The notes under the pieces were generated by a model. The model was given only the letters and a program-made list of their open reading frames with translations. It was not told where the DNA came from and did not search any database. From Firmicutes bacterium ZOR0006 (GTDB taxonomy: Bacteria; Bacillota_I; Bacilli_A; Culicoidibacterales; ZOR0006): a stretch of DNA of 41,932 bases. Positions 35,451 through 41,932 of the stretch are shown piece by piece (position 1 is the stretch's first letter; every line of letters starts with the position of its first letter). The translations under genes and the position numbers were made by a program. The DNA is taken from contig JTLC01000002.1 in the NCBI GenBank assembly GCA_000798955.1, positions 1-41,932 of the forward strand, in the 5' to 3' direction.

Positions 35451-35517
35451 CCACATAGTCCCCGAGTTATGGCTCAGGGGTAGAGACTTTCAGACCAATT
35501 TCTGAAGATATATGTAG
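35451..35517 (-). promoter_or_regulatory. Guanine-class purine riboswitch aptamer, purL leader
   Basis: P1 is CUACAUA/UAUGUGG, P2 CUUCAG/CUGAAAG with an AUUGG-type loop, J2/3 is CUCUAC, and P3 is CCCUGAG/CUCGGGG with a shortened loop CCAUAA. J3/1 ACUAUG has C at position 74, hence guanine class. It lies within 35 nt of the purB stop. A weak promoter (TTGACT, 17 nt, TGAATA) may overlap the end of purB. Confidence 0.92.
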
Positions 35518-35542
35518 TCGGTATTCATTCTAAATAGATATC

Positions 35543-36841
35543 TTAGTCAATTAAACCAAGACGAGTAAAAATTGCATCAACGTTTTTCACGTGATAACTT
35601 GGGTCAAAACAATCTGCAATTTGGGCTTCATTTAATGTTGCTGTAATTGCTTCATTGGCTTGAACTAAACGTTGGAATGGTACTTGTGTTTCCCACGCTT
35701 GCATTGCTAATGGTTGCACGGTATCATACGCTTGCTCACGTGCCCATCCAGCATCAATCAGTGTTAACATCACACGCTGCGAGAAAATTAACCCTAATGT
35801 TTTATCCATGTTCGCACGCATGTTATCCTCGAATACTGTTAATTGATCAATAATTCGTGTAAAGCGTCCTAACATATAGTCTAATAAGATTGTCGCATCA
35901 GGAACAATGATTCGTTCTGCCGCTGAATGCGAAATATCACGTTCATGCCATAAAGGGACATTTTCGTAGGCTGTCACCATGTATCCACGAATAACACGGG
36001 CACATCCAGTAATATTTTCCGAACCAATTGGATTACGTTTATGTGGCATTGCACTTGACCCTTTTTGACCCTTAGCAAAGTATTCTTCAACTTCGCGGAC
36101 TTCACTCCGTTGTAAGTGACGAATTTCTACTGCCATCTTTTCTAACGTTGTTGCAATTCCCGCTAATGTTGCCATATAAAAGGCATGACGATCACGTTGC
36201 AGTGTTTGGGTTGAAATATTAGCATGATGAATGCCCAAGTTTTTACATACATATTCTTCAACGAATGGTGGCGTATTGGCGAATGTCCCAACAGCTCCAC
36301 TAATCTTCCCAACTTCAATATCGCGGCTTGCTAATTCAAAGCGCTCAATTTGACGACGAATTTCATCGTACCATAACGCTAATTTTAAACCGAATGTTGT
36401 TGGTTCAGCATGTACACCATGTGTTCGTCCCATCATAACTGTATGCTTATGTTCTTTTGCACGACGTCCGAGTACTGTCTTTAGTGCCTCTAAATCAGTG
36501 TGTAAAATTTCATTCGCTTGTTTATATAAGTATCCATATGCTGTATCTACAACATCAGTAGATGTTAAACCATAGTGAACCCATTTCTTTTCTTCACCTA
36601 GTGTTTCACTTACTGCACGTGTAAAGGCAACGACATCATGACGTGTTTCTTGCTCAATTTCCAAAATGCGATCAATATCAAAACCAGCATTTGCACGTAA
36701 GGCTTTTACGTCTGCTTGAGGAATTTCTCCCATTTCAGCAAATGCTTCTGCTGCTAAAATTTCTACTTCTAACCAGGCTTGGTAACGATTTTCATCGCTC
36801 CAAATTTGTGCCATTGCTTCTCGAGTGTATCGACTAATCAT
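35543..36841 (-). CDS. purB: Adenylosuccinate lyase
   Basis: PurB acts twice: it splits SAICAR to AICAR and adenylosuccinate to AMP. The 432-residue chain carries the superfamily signature [18 protein letters not shown], the TSTDVVDTA segment and [17 protein letters not shown] 36841 follows GGAGG; the frame is open further upstream, but that overlaps purK heavily. It overlaps the purK end by 8 bp (ATGATTAG) and is the last gene before the internal riboswitch. Confidence 0.98.
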   Translation of the reverse strand: MISRYTREAMAQIWSDENRYQAWLEVEILAAEAFAEMGEIPQADVKALRANAGFDIDRILEIEQETRHDVVAFTRAVSETLGEEKKWVHYGLTSTDVVDTAYGYLYKQANEILHTDLEALKTVLGRRAKEHKHTVMMGRTHGVHAEPTTFGLKLALWYDEIRRQIERFELASRDIEVGKISGAVGTFANTPPFVEEYVCKNLGIHHANISTQTLQRDRHAFYMATLAGIATTLEKMAVEIRHLQRSEVREVEEYFAKGQKGSSAMPHKRNPIGSENITGCARVIRGYMVTAYENVPLWHERDISHSAAERIIVPDATILLDYMLGRFTRIIDQLTVFEDNMRANMDKTLGLIFSQRVMLTLIDAGWAREQAYDTVQPLAMQAWETQVPFQRLVQANEAITATLNEAQIADCFDPSYHVKNVDAIFTRLGLID

Positions 36842-37985
36842 TTCTTTTTCCTCCAGTACTTGAATCACAATATCCTAATCTATTATACACAATTTTTGCA
36901 TTTTTTTCTGCAGAAGCTTGTGGTGTGTCAATAAAGGTCACATGTCCCATTTTTCGATTGACCTTCATCTCTCCCTTTTGATAACAATGCACATATGCAT
37001 TGGTTGGTAATTCCGGTACCATTTGGAGAAATCTAGGCATATCTTGGCCATATAAATTTATCATTACCGTTGCTTGTCGCAAGCTCGTATCACCCAGTGG
37101 CCAGCCACAAATTGCTCGTATATGCTGCTCAAACTGGCTCACAAAACAGCCTTCAATCGTATAATGCCCTGAATTATGTGGCCGTGGTGCTAATTCATTA
37201 ATATAAACCGTTTCGCCAGCAATAAAACATTCAATTGCCATTGTCCCAATTAATTCATGATGTTCCATCAGTTTTTGTGCTAACGCTTCAACTTGATTGA
37301 CAATTCCTTGTGAACAAGGTGCCGGTACGAGTGTTCGTGCTAACATTTGATTGCGGTGTTCATTTAATCCAATTGGAAATGTCGTCATCTCACCAGTTAC
37401 ACTTCGTGTCGTAATGATTGAAACTTCATAATCAAATTGGATAAATGCTTCTAATACACAATCCGCTGGTAAAAGTTGTTGTGCTTTCTCAACATCGGCT
37501 GGTGTGTACAACACACACTGTCCTTTCCCATCGTATCCCCCAAAACACGTTTTCAAAACGGCCGGATAACCAATTATTTGTAATGCTGTTTCAAGCTCGG
37601 CCTGAGTTGTAACTGCTTGAAATGGTGCAATCGGAATATCGAGTTGTGCTAAAGCTTGTTTTTCACGAAGTCGATGTTGCGTTAAGTGTAATGGCTTGGT
37701 CCCTTGTGGCAAATATCCTGTCATCATAACTTCTTCCAAAGCAGTAGCAGGAATATTTTCAAATTCATACGTTAGAACGTCTGCTTTTTCTGCAAGCAAT
37801 TGTAAACCTTTTTGATCATCATAAGCAGTGACAATGTGCTCATCTGCTACTTGAGCAGCGCAACAATTTTCCTGTGGATCAAGAATAACGACATAAAATC
37901 CCATTGATTTAGCAGCTAATGTTAACATTTGTCCTAATTGTCCACCACCAATGATGCCAATTGTTTGATAAGGTGTAATGATCAT
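36834..37985 (-). CDS. purK: N5-carboxyaminoimidazole ribonucleotide synthase
   Basis: PurK makes N5-CAIR from AIR, ATP and bicarbonate. The 383-residue ATP-grasp protein has the N-terminal [13 protein letters not shown], the ATP-binding [15 protein letters not shown], and [18 protein letters not shown]. It overlaps purE by four bases and purB by eight, showing tight coupling. PurE then converts its product to CAIR. Confidence 0.98.
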   Translation of the reverse strand: MIITPYQTIGIIGGGQLGQMLTLAAKSMGFYVVILDPQENCCAAQVADEHIVTAYDDQKGLQLLAEKADVLTYEFENIPATALEEVMMTGYLPQGTKPLHLTQHRLREKQALAQLDIPIAPFQAVTTQAELETALQIIGYPAVLKTCFGGYDGKGQCVLYTPADVEKAQQLLPADCVLEAFIQFDYEVSIITTRSVTGEMTTFPIGLNEHRNQMLARTLVPAPCSQGIVNQVEALAQKLMEHHELIGTMAIECFIAGETVYINELAPRPHNSGHYTIEGCFVSQFEQHIRAICGWPLGDTSLRQATVMINLYGQDMPRFLQMVPELPTNAYVHCYQKGEMKVNRKMGHVTFIDTPQASAEKNAKIVYNRLGYCDSSTGGKRND

Positions 37986-38479
37986 GACCGAACCTCAGCT
38001 AAGTCACTCGTCGCTTCAACTGCTTGTTTCATCGCTGTACGGTAGTTATCAAGTTGGGTAGCGATATTCACATCTGTCATCCCTAACAGTTGTGCGGCCA
38101 GTAAACCGGCATTTTTTGCTCCTGCTTCACCAATAGCTACGGTTGCAACTGGCACCCCAGCTGGCATTTGCACGATTGAGAGTAACGAATCGAGTCCATT
38201 TAATGCTCTTGATTGTACTGGCACCCCAATAACTGGTAAGGTTGTACACGCAGCAACCATTCCTGGTAAGTGCGCGGCACCACCAGCACCAGCAATAATC
38301 ACTTGCAAGCCATTTTCTCGCGCTTGCTTCGCATATGTAATCATTGCTTCCGGTGTCCGATGAGCTGAGATAACTCTGACATCATAGGTAATCGCTAATT
38401 CATCTAATACTGTTGTTGTTGCTTTCATTGTTTGATAGTCAGATTGACTGCCCATAATAATTCCTATTTTCGGTTTCAT
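37982..38479 (-). CDS. purE: N5-CAIR mutase (PurE class I)
   Basis: PurE rearranges N5-CAIR to CAIR. The 165-residue chain has [34 protein letters not shown] and [30 protein letters not shown] in outline, all of class I. AAGGAG lies 9 nt before the ATG. The upstream leader carries an aptamer, a leader ORF and a terminator, so expression should respond to guanine. Confidence 0.98.
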   Translation of the reverse strand: MKPKIGIIMGSQSDYQTMKATTTVLDELAITYDVRVISAHRTPEAMITYAKQARENGLQVIIAGAGGAAHLPGMVAACTTLPVIGVPVQSRALNGLDSLLSIVQMPAGVPVATVAIGEAGAKNAGLLAAQLLGMTDVNIATQLDNYRTAMKQAVEATSDLAEVRS

Positions 38480-38520
38480 TTATTCGCGCTCCTTTTCTGG
38501 CCATTTCCACGACATACAAC

Positions 38521-38567
38521 AAAAAAACACAGCAATGGCGTTTAAAAAACACGCACTCTTGCTGTGT
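38521..38567 (-). terminator. Attenuator terminator between leader ORF and purE
   Basis: Arms ACACAGCAA and UUGCUGUGU (38559-38567 with 38527-38535, 9 bp) enclose a smaller GCGU/ACGC stem and are followed by a seven-U run. The 5' arm is made of codons 15-18 of the leader ORF, and the leader stop codon lies in the loop, so a translating ribosome would block folding. Confidence 0.88.
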
Positions 38568-38610
38568 GGTTATTCGATAGTTTGATAACGGGTGTTGTTG
38601 TCGCGTACAT
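38542..38610 (-). CDS. Leader peptide of the purE operon (22 codons)
   Basis: The ORF reads MYATTTPVIKLSNNHTARVRVF and ends in TAA. A perfect AAGGAGG lies just before it (ATG 38610, 6 nt from AGGAGG), one of the best ribosome sites in the window. The peptide is not obviously functional in itself. It has three ACA threonine codons in a row, but no long run of a single amino acid as in classical amino-acid attenuators. Its end overlaps the terminator before purE. A segment upstream (38631-38638) can pair either with the aptamer P1 strand or with the leader start codon region (38605-38610). Translation of the ORF is therefore probably the regulated event. No protein evidence exists; the call rests on ribosome site, position and overlap. 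Confidence 0.65.
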   Translation of the reverse strand: MYATTTPVIKLSNNHTARVRVF

Positions 38611-38694
38611 GGTCATCCTCCTTGAATTCGCGATGCACACGGAAAAATCTTTCGCCTAGCTCAAAAAAAGTGCTAAGCAAAAAAGTTAGGTACA

Positions 38695-38760
38695 TCGTAG
38701 TCGATTTCTTTACGGGAAATCGGTAGAAACTTGCAAGCCATATCCTTGCTATTATACGAG
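38695..38760 (-). promoter_or_regulatory. Guanine-class purine riboswitch aptamer, purE leader
   Basis: This is the closest of the three to the classic form: UAUAAU in J1/2, P2 with the AUAUGG loop, GUUUCUACC in J2/3, P3 CGAUUU/AAAUCG around CCCGUAAAG, and ACUACGA with C at position 74. P1 has five strong pairs (UCGUA/UACGA). No good terminator directly follows; the hairpin GCUUAG/CUAGGC downstream has no adjacent U-run. Confidence 0.95.
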
Positions 38761-38810
38761 TTTGGCATGACGACATGGCGCCCGCCTTATTAATAGTTTT
38801 TTCACTTATG

Positions 38811-38839
38811 ATAATAACAACATTAAGGTAAATAGACAA
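38811..38839 (-). promoter_or_regulatory. Promoter of the purE leader and operon
   Basis: TTGTCT (38834-38839) and TATTAT (38811-38816) are exactly 17 nt apart on the minus strand, between the folD stop and the aptamer. The start should fall near 38804. Confidence 0.7.
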
Positions 38840-38866
38840 GTCTTTTTTAGGTTTTCACAATCTCCC

Positions 38867-39736
38867 CTATTTTTTTTGGTGATTTGCACAAAGAAAAGCG
38901 TTTTCTTTGCTTTGGTTTTTTGCTGCTACAACAGTATTTGTCATTAACATTGCTACTGTCATTGGGCCAACGCCACCAGGAACTGGTGTAATTGCACGAA
39001 CTTTTTTTTCAACATCATGAAAATCAACATCGCCAACTAATTTTCCAGCAATGCGATTAATACCAACATCAATCACTATTGCATCAGTTTTAACCATTTC
39101 GGCAGTAATAAAGTTCGCCCGGCCAACAGCGACAATTAAAATATCGGCAAGTTGTGTTAATGCGGATAAATTTTGCGTTTGCGAGTGGCAGACTGTTACA
39201 GTTGCATTCGCTTGTAGTGCTAATAACGCTACTGGTTTCCCAACAATGTTACTGCGCCCAACAATAACAACATGTTTTCCTTGTAAAGAAATCTGCTCAC
39301 GGCGACACAGTTCAATAATTCCTTTTGGGGTACATGGTTCCAAATCAGTTTCATGAATCAATAATTCACCCAAGTTTGCCGGATGAAAGCCATCAACATC
39401 TTTCTCACGTGCAATTGTTTGCGCAATCCGGTGTTCATCAAATGTATCGGGAAGTGGTAATTGCACAATAATACCGTGGACATTCGAATCTTGATTGAAA
39501 CATTCCAACTCATTAATGAGCTGCTCTTGTGTAATTGTTCCCGGAAAATTAGCAATTACCGCATGGATCCCAACTTGATTCGCAGCAGCCATTTTCCCCC
39601 GAATATACGCCTCACTTGCCGGGTGATTGCCAACTTGAACAATAACTAGATGCGGCTTGTGGACCATTTTCTCTACTTCTTGGGCTAACTCTTGATAAAT
39701 CGTTTGGGCATGGGCTTTTCCATCAATTCTTTTCAT
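38867..39736 (-). CDS. folD: Methylenetetrahydrofolate dehydrogenase/cyclohydrolase
   Basis: FolD interconverts 5,10-methylene- and 10-formyl-tetrahydrofolate with NADP+. It has about 289 residues with the family motifs EAYIRGKMAAANQVGI, VQLPLP, DVDGFHPANLGEL, PCTPKGI and GRSNIVGKPVA, ending with GVGPMTVAMLMTNT. ATG 39736 behind GAGG gives the more usual length; ATG 39751 also has an acceptable site. It lies directly upstream of the pur genes and would supply the formyl donor for PurN and PurH, but has its own promoter. Confidence 0.97.
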   Translation of the reverse strand: MKRIDGKAHAQTIYQELAQEVEKMVHKPHLVIVQVGNHPASEAYIRGKMAAANQVGIHAVIANFPGTITQEQLINELECFNQDSNVHGIIVQLPLPDTFDEHRIAQTIAREKDVDGFHPANLGELLIHETDLEPCTPKGIIELCRREQISLQGKHVVIVGRSNIVGKPVALLALQANATVTVCHSQTQNLSALTQLADILIVAVGRANFITAEMVKTDAIVIDVGINRIAGKLVGDVDFHDVEKKVRAITPVPGGVGPMTVAMLMTNTVVAAKNQSKENAFLCANHQKK

Positions 39737-39778
39737 CTTCCTATTCCTCATTTCTCAACCTCATTTGACATCTTTTCT

Positions 39779-39807
39779 ATTATAATCGATTGCAGATTAT
39801 TCGTCCA
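39779..39807 (-). promoter_or_regulatory. Promoter of folD
   Basis: TATAAT (39779-39784) with a modest -35 TGGACG (39802-39807) at 17-nt spacing on the minus strand. Confidence 0.6.
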
Positions 39808-39844
39808 TCTGATTACTTTCTTCAAAGTTATTGTTTTTGTCTAC

Positions 39845-39873
39845 TTGTTGCTGCTCACTTTTTTTCGTATAAT
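39845..39873 (+). promoter_or_regulatory. Promoter of the nucleotidase gene
   Basis: TTGTTG (39845-39850) and a perfect TATAAT (39868-39873) are 17 nt apart, divergent from folD. The transcript would have a short leader of about 26 nt. Confidence 0.75.
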
Positions 39874-39905
39874 TTGGATATACCCGATGAAAGCGATGGA
39901 CATTT

Positions 39906-41414
39906 ATGCAACTCTCATTATTTCATACAACTGACTTCCATTCTCGTTGTACAACAAAAAATTTATTGACTGGTGAAAATTATGCCAGCTCTTTAGCTCA
40001 CGTTGCAACTTTCTTTGCTCAACGTCAAACAACACTCGATAATTCATTAATAATTGATACTGGTGATTTTTTACAAGGATCAGCCATTACCGCTTATTTG
40101 CAATATACTCAACCACAAATGACACATCCCGTCATTTCTTTTTTTAATCACAATCACTATGATGCGGTCATTCCTGGAAATCACGAATTCGACTATGAAC
40201 CAGCAACGCTTACTTCACTCTTATTGCCACTGCAAGCACCACTATTAGCTGCCAATTTACAAACACCGCTTCCTAATGTGGCATCACATCTCATTGTGGA
40301 AAAGCAAGGGATTCGCTTTTTGATTATTGGTCTCACCATACCGGTTAACACCCAAAAATATCACTTTGCTGAAACTGAAACTATCTTACAAGAACTCCTA
40401 CAAACAATCCCCGAAACACACTATGATTGCCTAATTTGTGCCTTTCACGGTGGTTTCACTTATGATCCTTTGACTAAACAACAGCTCTTTCCCGTTGATT
40501 CATTAAACATTGGCAATCAACTTCTCGAAAACTTCCCGATGATTGATATTTTATTGACTGGTCATCAGCACCAAACCCTTTTTGGTCATGCCTGTCACAG
40601 CTTTTACAGTCAAGCTGGTAGCTATGCTCAAAGTTTGAATGAACTTACTCTCACGCTCGATTACAATGCGCTAACACAGCGTTGGTCTTTAGGCGATGTG
40701 ACTTGTCATACACACGATTTAGCTACATATCTGCCAGACCCTGAATTTGTCACTACTACTGCAACAATATTTGAGAAAACAAAAATTTGGCTCCAAGAGC
40801 CCCTCGCAAAAATCGCAACACCATTAATCAACTTTCAGCCAGATGCATGTTTCCAATCACCCCACCGACTTATTGATTTACTTCAAGATTTTCAACAAAC
40901 GTGGGGGCGCACACAAATTAGTACCGTAAGTATTCCAAAGTCCTTTGCTCTTACTGATAGCCAATTTTGTCGCCATCAACTTTTCCAAGCATTTGCATAT
41001 GATGATTTACTAGTCACAGTTTCCCTAAAAGGCTCAGAATTATTAACAGCACTTCAACGCCTTGGTGACTTTTTTTACTATAATCAACTGACACAACAAA
41101 TCGAACGAACTGATGAACCAAATTACTTTTATGACTTATGGTCAGGTATTACTTATACGATTCACGTTCCCGCTCATAATGAAAAAAATTGGGTTACAAT
41201 CGAAAAAGTTGGTCACGAAGCATTCTCACCAACGGCTCAGTATGAAGTCACAATGAATTGTTTCCGTGCCTGTGGTGGCGGCGGTTATCCTAACTTTCAA
41301 GAATATATTACGCGACAATCGAGCGTTCCAATTCAAATGCTCTTTGCTGATTTTTTACAACAACTTTCACCAAATTATGAAATTCAAACGCAAACCGCAC
41401 TGACCGTTTGCTGA
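39906..41414 (+). CDS. Cytosolic 5'-nucleotidase/2',3'-cyclic phosphodiesterase-type metallophosphoesterase (YunD-like)
   Basis: The 502-residue protein has a two-metal phosphoesterase domain with TTDFHSR, DTGDFLQGS, GNHEFDY, FHGG and GHQHQ (metal ligands). A C-terminal 5'-nucleotidase domain includes the aromatic substrate region YDLWSGITYTIHV and the end motif FRACGGGGYPNF. Unlike UshA or CpdB it has no signal peptide, so it should act inside the cell, as proposed for Bacillus YunD. Dephosphorylation of nucleotides would fit the purine setting. The ribosome site is poor. An overlapping short frame ending at 39935 precedes it and may be meaningless. Confidence 0.9.
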   Translation: MQLSLFHTTDFHSRCTTKNLLTGENYASSLAHVATFFAQRQTTLDNSLIIDTGDFLQGSAITAYLQYTQPQMTHPVISFFNHNHYDAVIPGNHEFDYEPATLTSLLLPLQAPLLAANLQTPLPNVASHLIVEKQGIRFLIIGLTIPVNTQKYHFAETETILQELLQTIPETHYDCLICAFHGGFTYDPLTKQQLFPVDSLNIGNQLLENFPMIDILLTGHQHQTLFGHACHSFYSQAGSYAQSLNELTLTLDYNALTQRWSLGDVTCHTHDLATYLPDPEFVTTTATIFEKTKIWLQEPLAKIATPLINFQPDACFQSPHRLIDLLQDFQQTWGRTQISTVSIPKSFALTDSQFCRHQLFQAFAYDDLLVTVSLKGSELLTALQRLGDFFYYNQLTQQIERTDEPNYFYDLWSGITYTIHVPAHNEKNWVTIEKVGHEAFSPTAQYEVTMNCFRACGGGGYPNFQEYITRQSSVPIQMLFADFLQQLSPNYEIQTQTALTVC

Positions 41415-41418
41415 AACT

Positions 41419-41452
41419 AAAAAAAAGCCATTCCAATCGGAACGGCTTTTTT
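41419..41452. terminator. Bidirectional terminator between nucleotidase and PTS EIIC genes
   Basis: Stem AAAAAGCC(A)TTCC/GGAA(C)GGCTTTTT with loop AATC, flanked by A- and T-runs between convergent genes. Confidence 0.9.
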
Positions 41453-41453
41453 A

Positions 41454-41932
41454 TTATGCTGAAACTGTTTCTGTTTCTGTTTCTTGACTTACCATTTGCT
41501 TATCATACGCTTTAAAGAATGGGAAGTAAATTGCTACGGCAATAATAATATTGACAACGCAGAGCAAGAAGGCAAAGAATGCGCCTGATTCAACTGACAT
41601 TGCGGCTCCAATTGGTCCTGGTAATGTCCATGGTGCACGAGCAACCATTGGCCCAACTAAACCGAAGTTCATCGCTAATGCTGCTGTTGTAATCATTACT
41701 AATGGTGCTAAAATGAACGGAATGATTAAAATTGGGTTCATTACGATTGGTGCACCAAAGATAATTGGTTCATTGATATTAAATAATGATGGTACGAATG
41801 TTACACGTCCTAATTGCTTGAGGTACTGTGACTTCGCGAAGAATGCCATTAAAATTGCTAAACCAATTGTTGCTCCAGATCCTCCGATCCATACGAACCA
41901 TTGGAAGAATTGCTCTGTGTACATATTTGGAA
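41454..41932 (-). CDS. PTS EIIC permease, cellobiose/lactose family (partial, cut by window edge)
   Basis: Only the C-terminal ~158 residues are inside the window, and the frame stays open to the last base. The visible part has the family motif VPSLFNINEPIIFGAPIVMNP (in outline), the sugar- and histidine-contacting region of the CelB/LicC type, then hydrophobic segments and a polar tail KQMVSQETETETVSA. Full EIIC proteins of this family are about 430 residues, so ATG 41924 is an internal Met, not the start. The sugar is probably a beta-glucoside or chitobiose-like disaccharide, but this is family inference. Confidence 0.88.
   Translation of the reverse strand, partial: PNMYTEQFFQWFVWIGGSGATIGLAILMAFFAKSQYLKQLGRVTFVPSLFNINEPIIFGAPIVMNPILIIPFILAPLVMITTAALAMNFGLVGPMVARAPWTLPGPIGAAMSVESGAFFAFLLCVVNIIIAVAIYFPFFKAYDKQMVSQETETETVSA

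Noticed and set aside
38542-38610. Classical threonine attenuator, from three consecutive ACA codons
   Set aside because: Three codons is a weak run, the gene cluster is for purines, and a guanine aptamer lies directly upstream. The codons may still affect translation speed.
38641-38690. GCUUAG/CUAGGC hairpin as a conventional riboswitch terminator for purE
   Set aside because: The U-tract is not adjacent to the stem, and the U-runs present lie before it or in its loop. The good terminator is the one after the leader ORF.
38570-38839. 89-residue minus-strand ORF over the purE leader
   Set aside because: It crosses the aptamer and leader ORF in a different frame, has no ribosome site, and the RNA structure explains the conservation pattern better.

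Overview
The window is about 42 kb of AT-rich chromosome from a fermentative, low-GC Gram-positive bacterium (Bacillota). Supporting signs are strong AGGAGG-type ribosome sites, U-tract terminators after most transcription units, TTGACA/TATAAT-like promoters, a lipobox PstS, PTS sugar permeases, pyruvate formate-lyase and guanine-class riboswitches. TGA is used as an ordinary stop. The large single-chain PurL is unlike Bacillus or Lactobacillus. A lineage near the Erysipelotrichia, Turicibacter or Culicoidibacter is possible, but I cannot fix the genus from sequence alone. I see no tRNA, rRNA, CRISPR array, transposase or prophage gene.

Layout. Positions 78-3394 (minus) hold a pyruvate formate-lyase locus in which the enzyme is split: a 706-residue catalytic subunit without its glycyl-radical end, then an 80-residue stand-alone glycyl-radical subunit, then the activating enzyme. 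From 3.6 to 7 kb lie small hypothetical proteins, a VOC protein, the tRNA methyltransferase MnmM and a short-chain dehydrogenase. From 7 to 17 kb is a transport region: an orphan phosphate-binding lipoprotein, a TetR regulator divergent from a heterodimeric ABC exporter, two hexapeptide acetyltransferases flanking an ABC-2 exporter pair, and an N-acetylglucosamine-type PTS permease. A 1.1 kb non-coding stretch (17.1-18.2 kb) carries a duplicated 123-135 bp element and serial terminator-like hairpins.

From 18.2 to 39.7 kb the window is almost entirely purine metabolism on the minus strand. guaB-ade-guaA (IMP to XMP to GMP, with adenine deaminase feeding hypoxanthine) lies behind one guanine-class riboswitch. 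purE-purK-purB lies behind a second, and purL-purC-purF-purM-purN-purH-purD behind a third that sits between purB and purL. Together the pur genes cover every step from PRPP to IMP, and PurB also serves the adenylosuccinate step. folD, which supplies formyl-tetrahydrofolate for PurN and PurH, lies directly upstream. A divergent 5'-nucleotidase-type phosphoesterase and a truncated PTS EIIC close the window.

The most striking regulatory find is in front of purE. A guanine aptamer is followed by a segment that can pair either with the aptamer's P1 strand or with the start region of a 22-codon leader ORF that has a strong Shine-Dalgarno site. The last codons of that ORF form the 5' arm of a terminator. 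This suggests a relay: guanine controls leader translation, and leader translation controls transcription termination. A second unusual leader is in front of pfl, where a 24-nt hairpin separates a perfect Shine-Dalgarno from the start codon and would bring them to normal spacing when folded.
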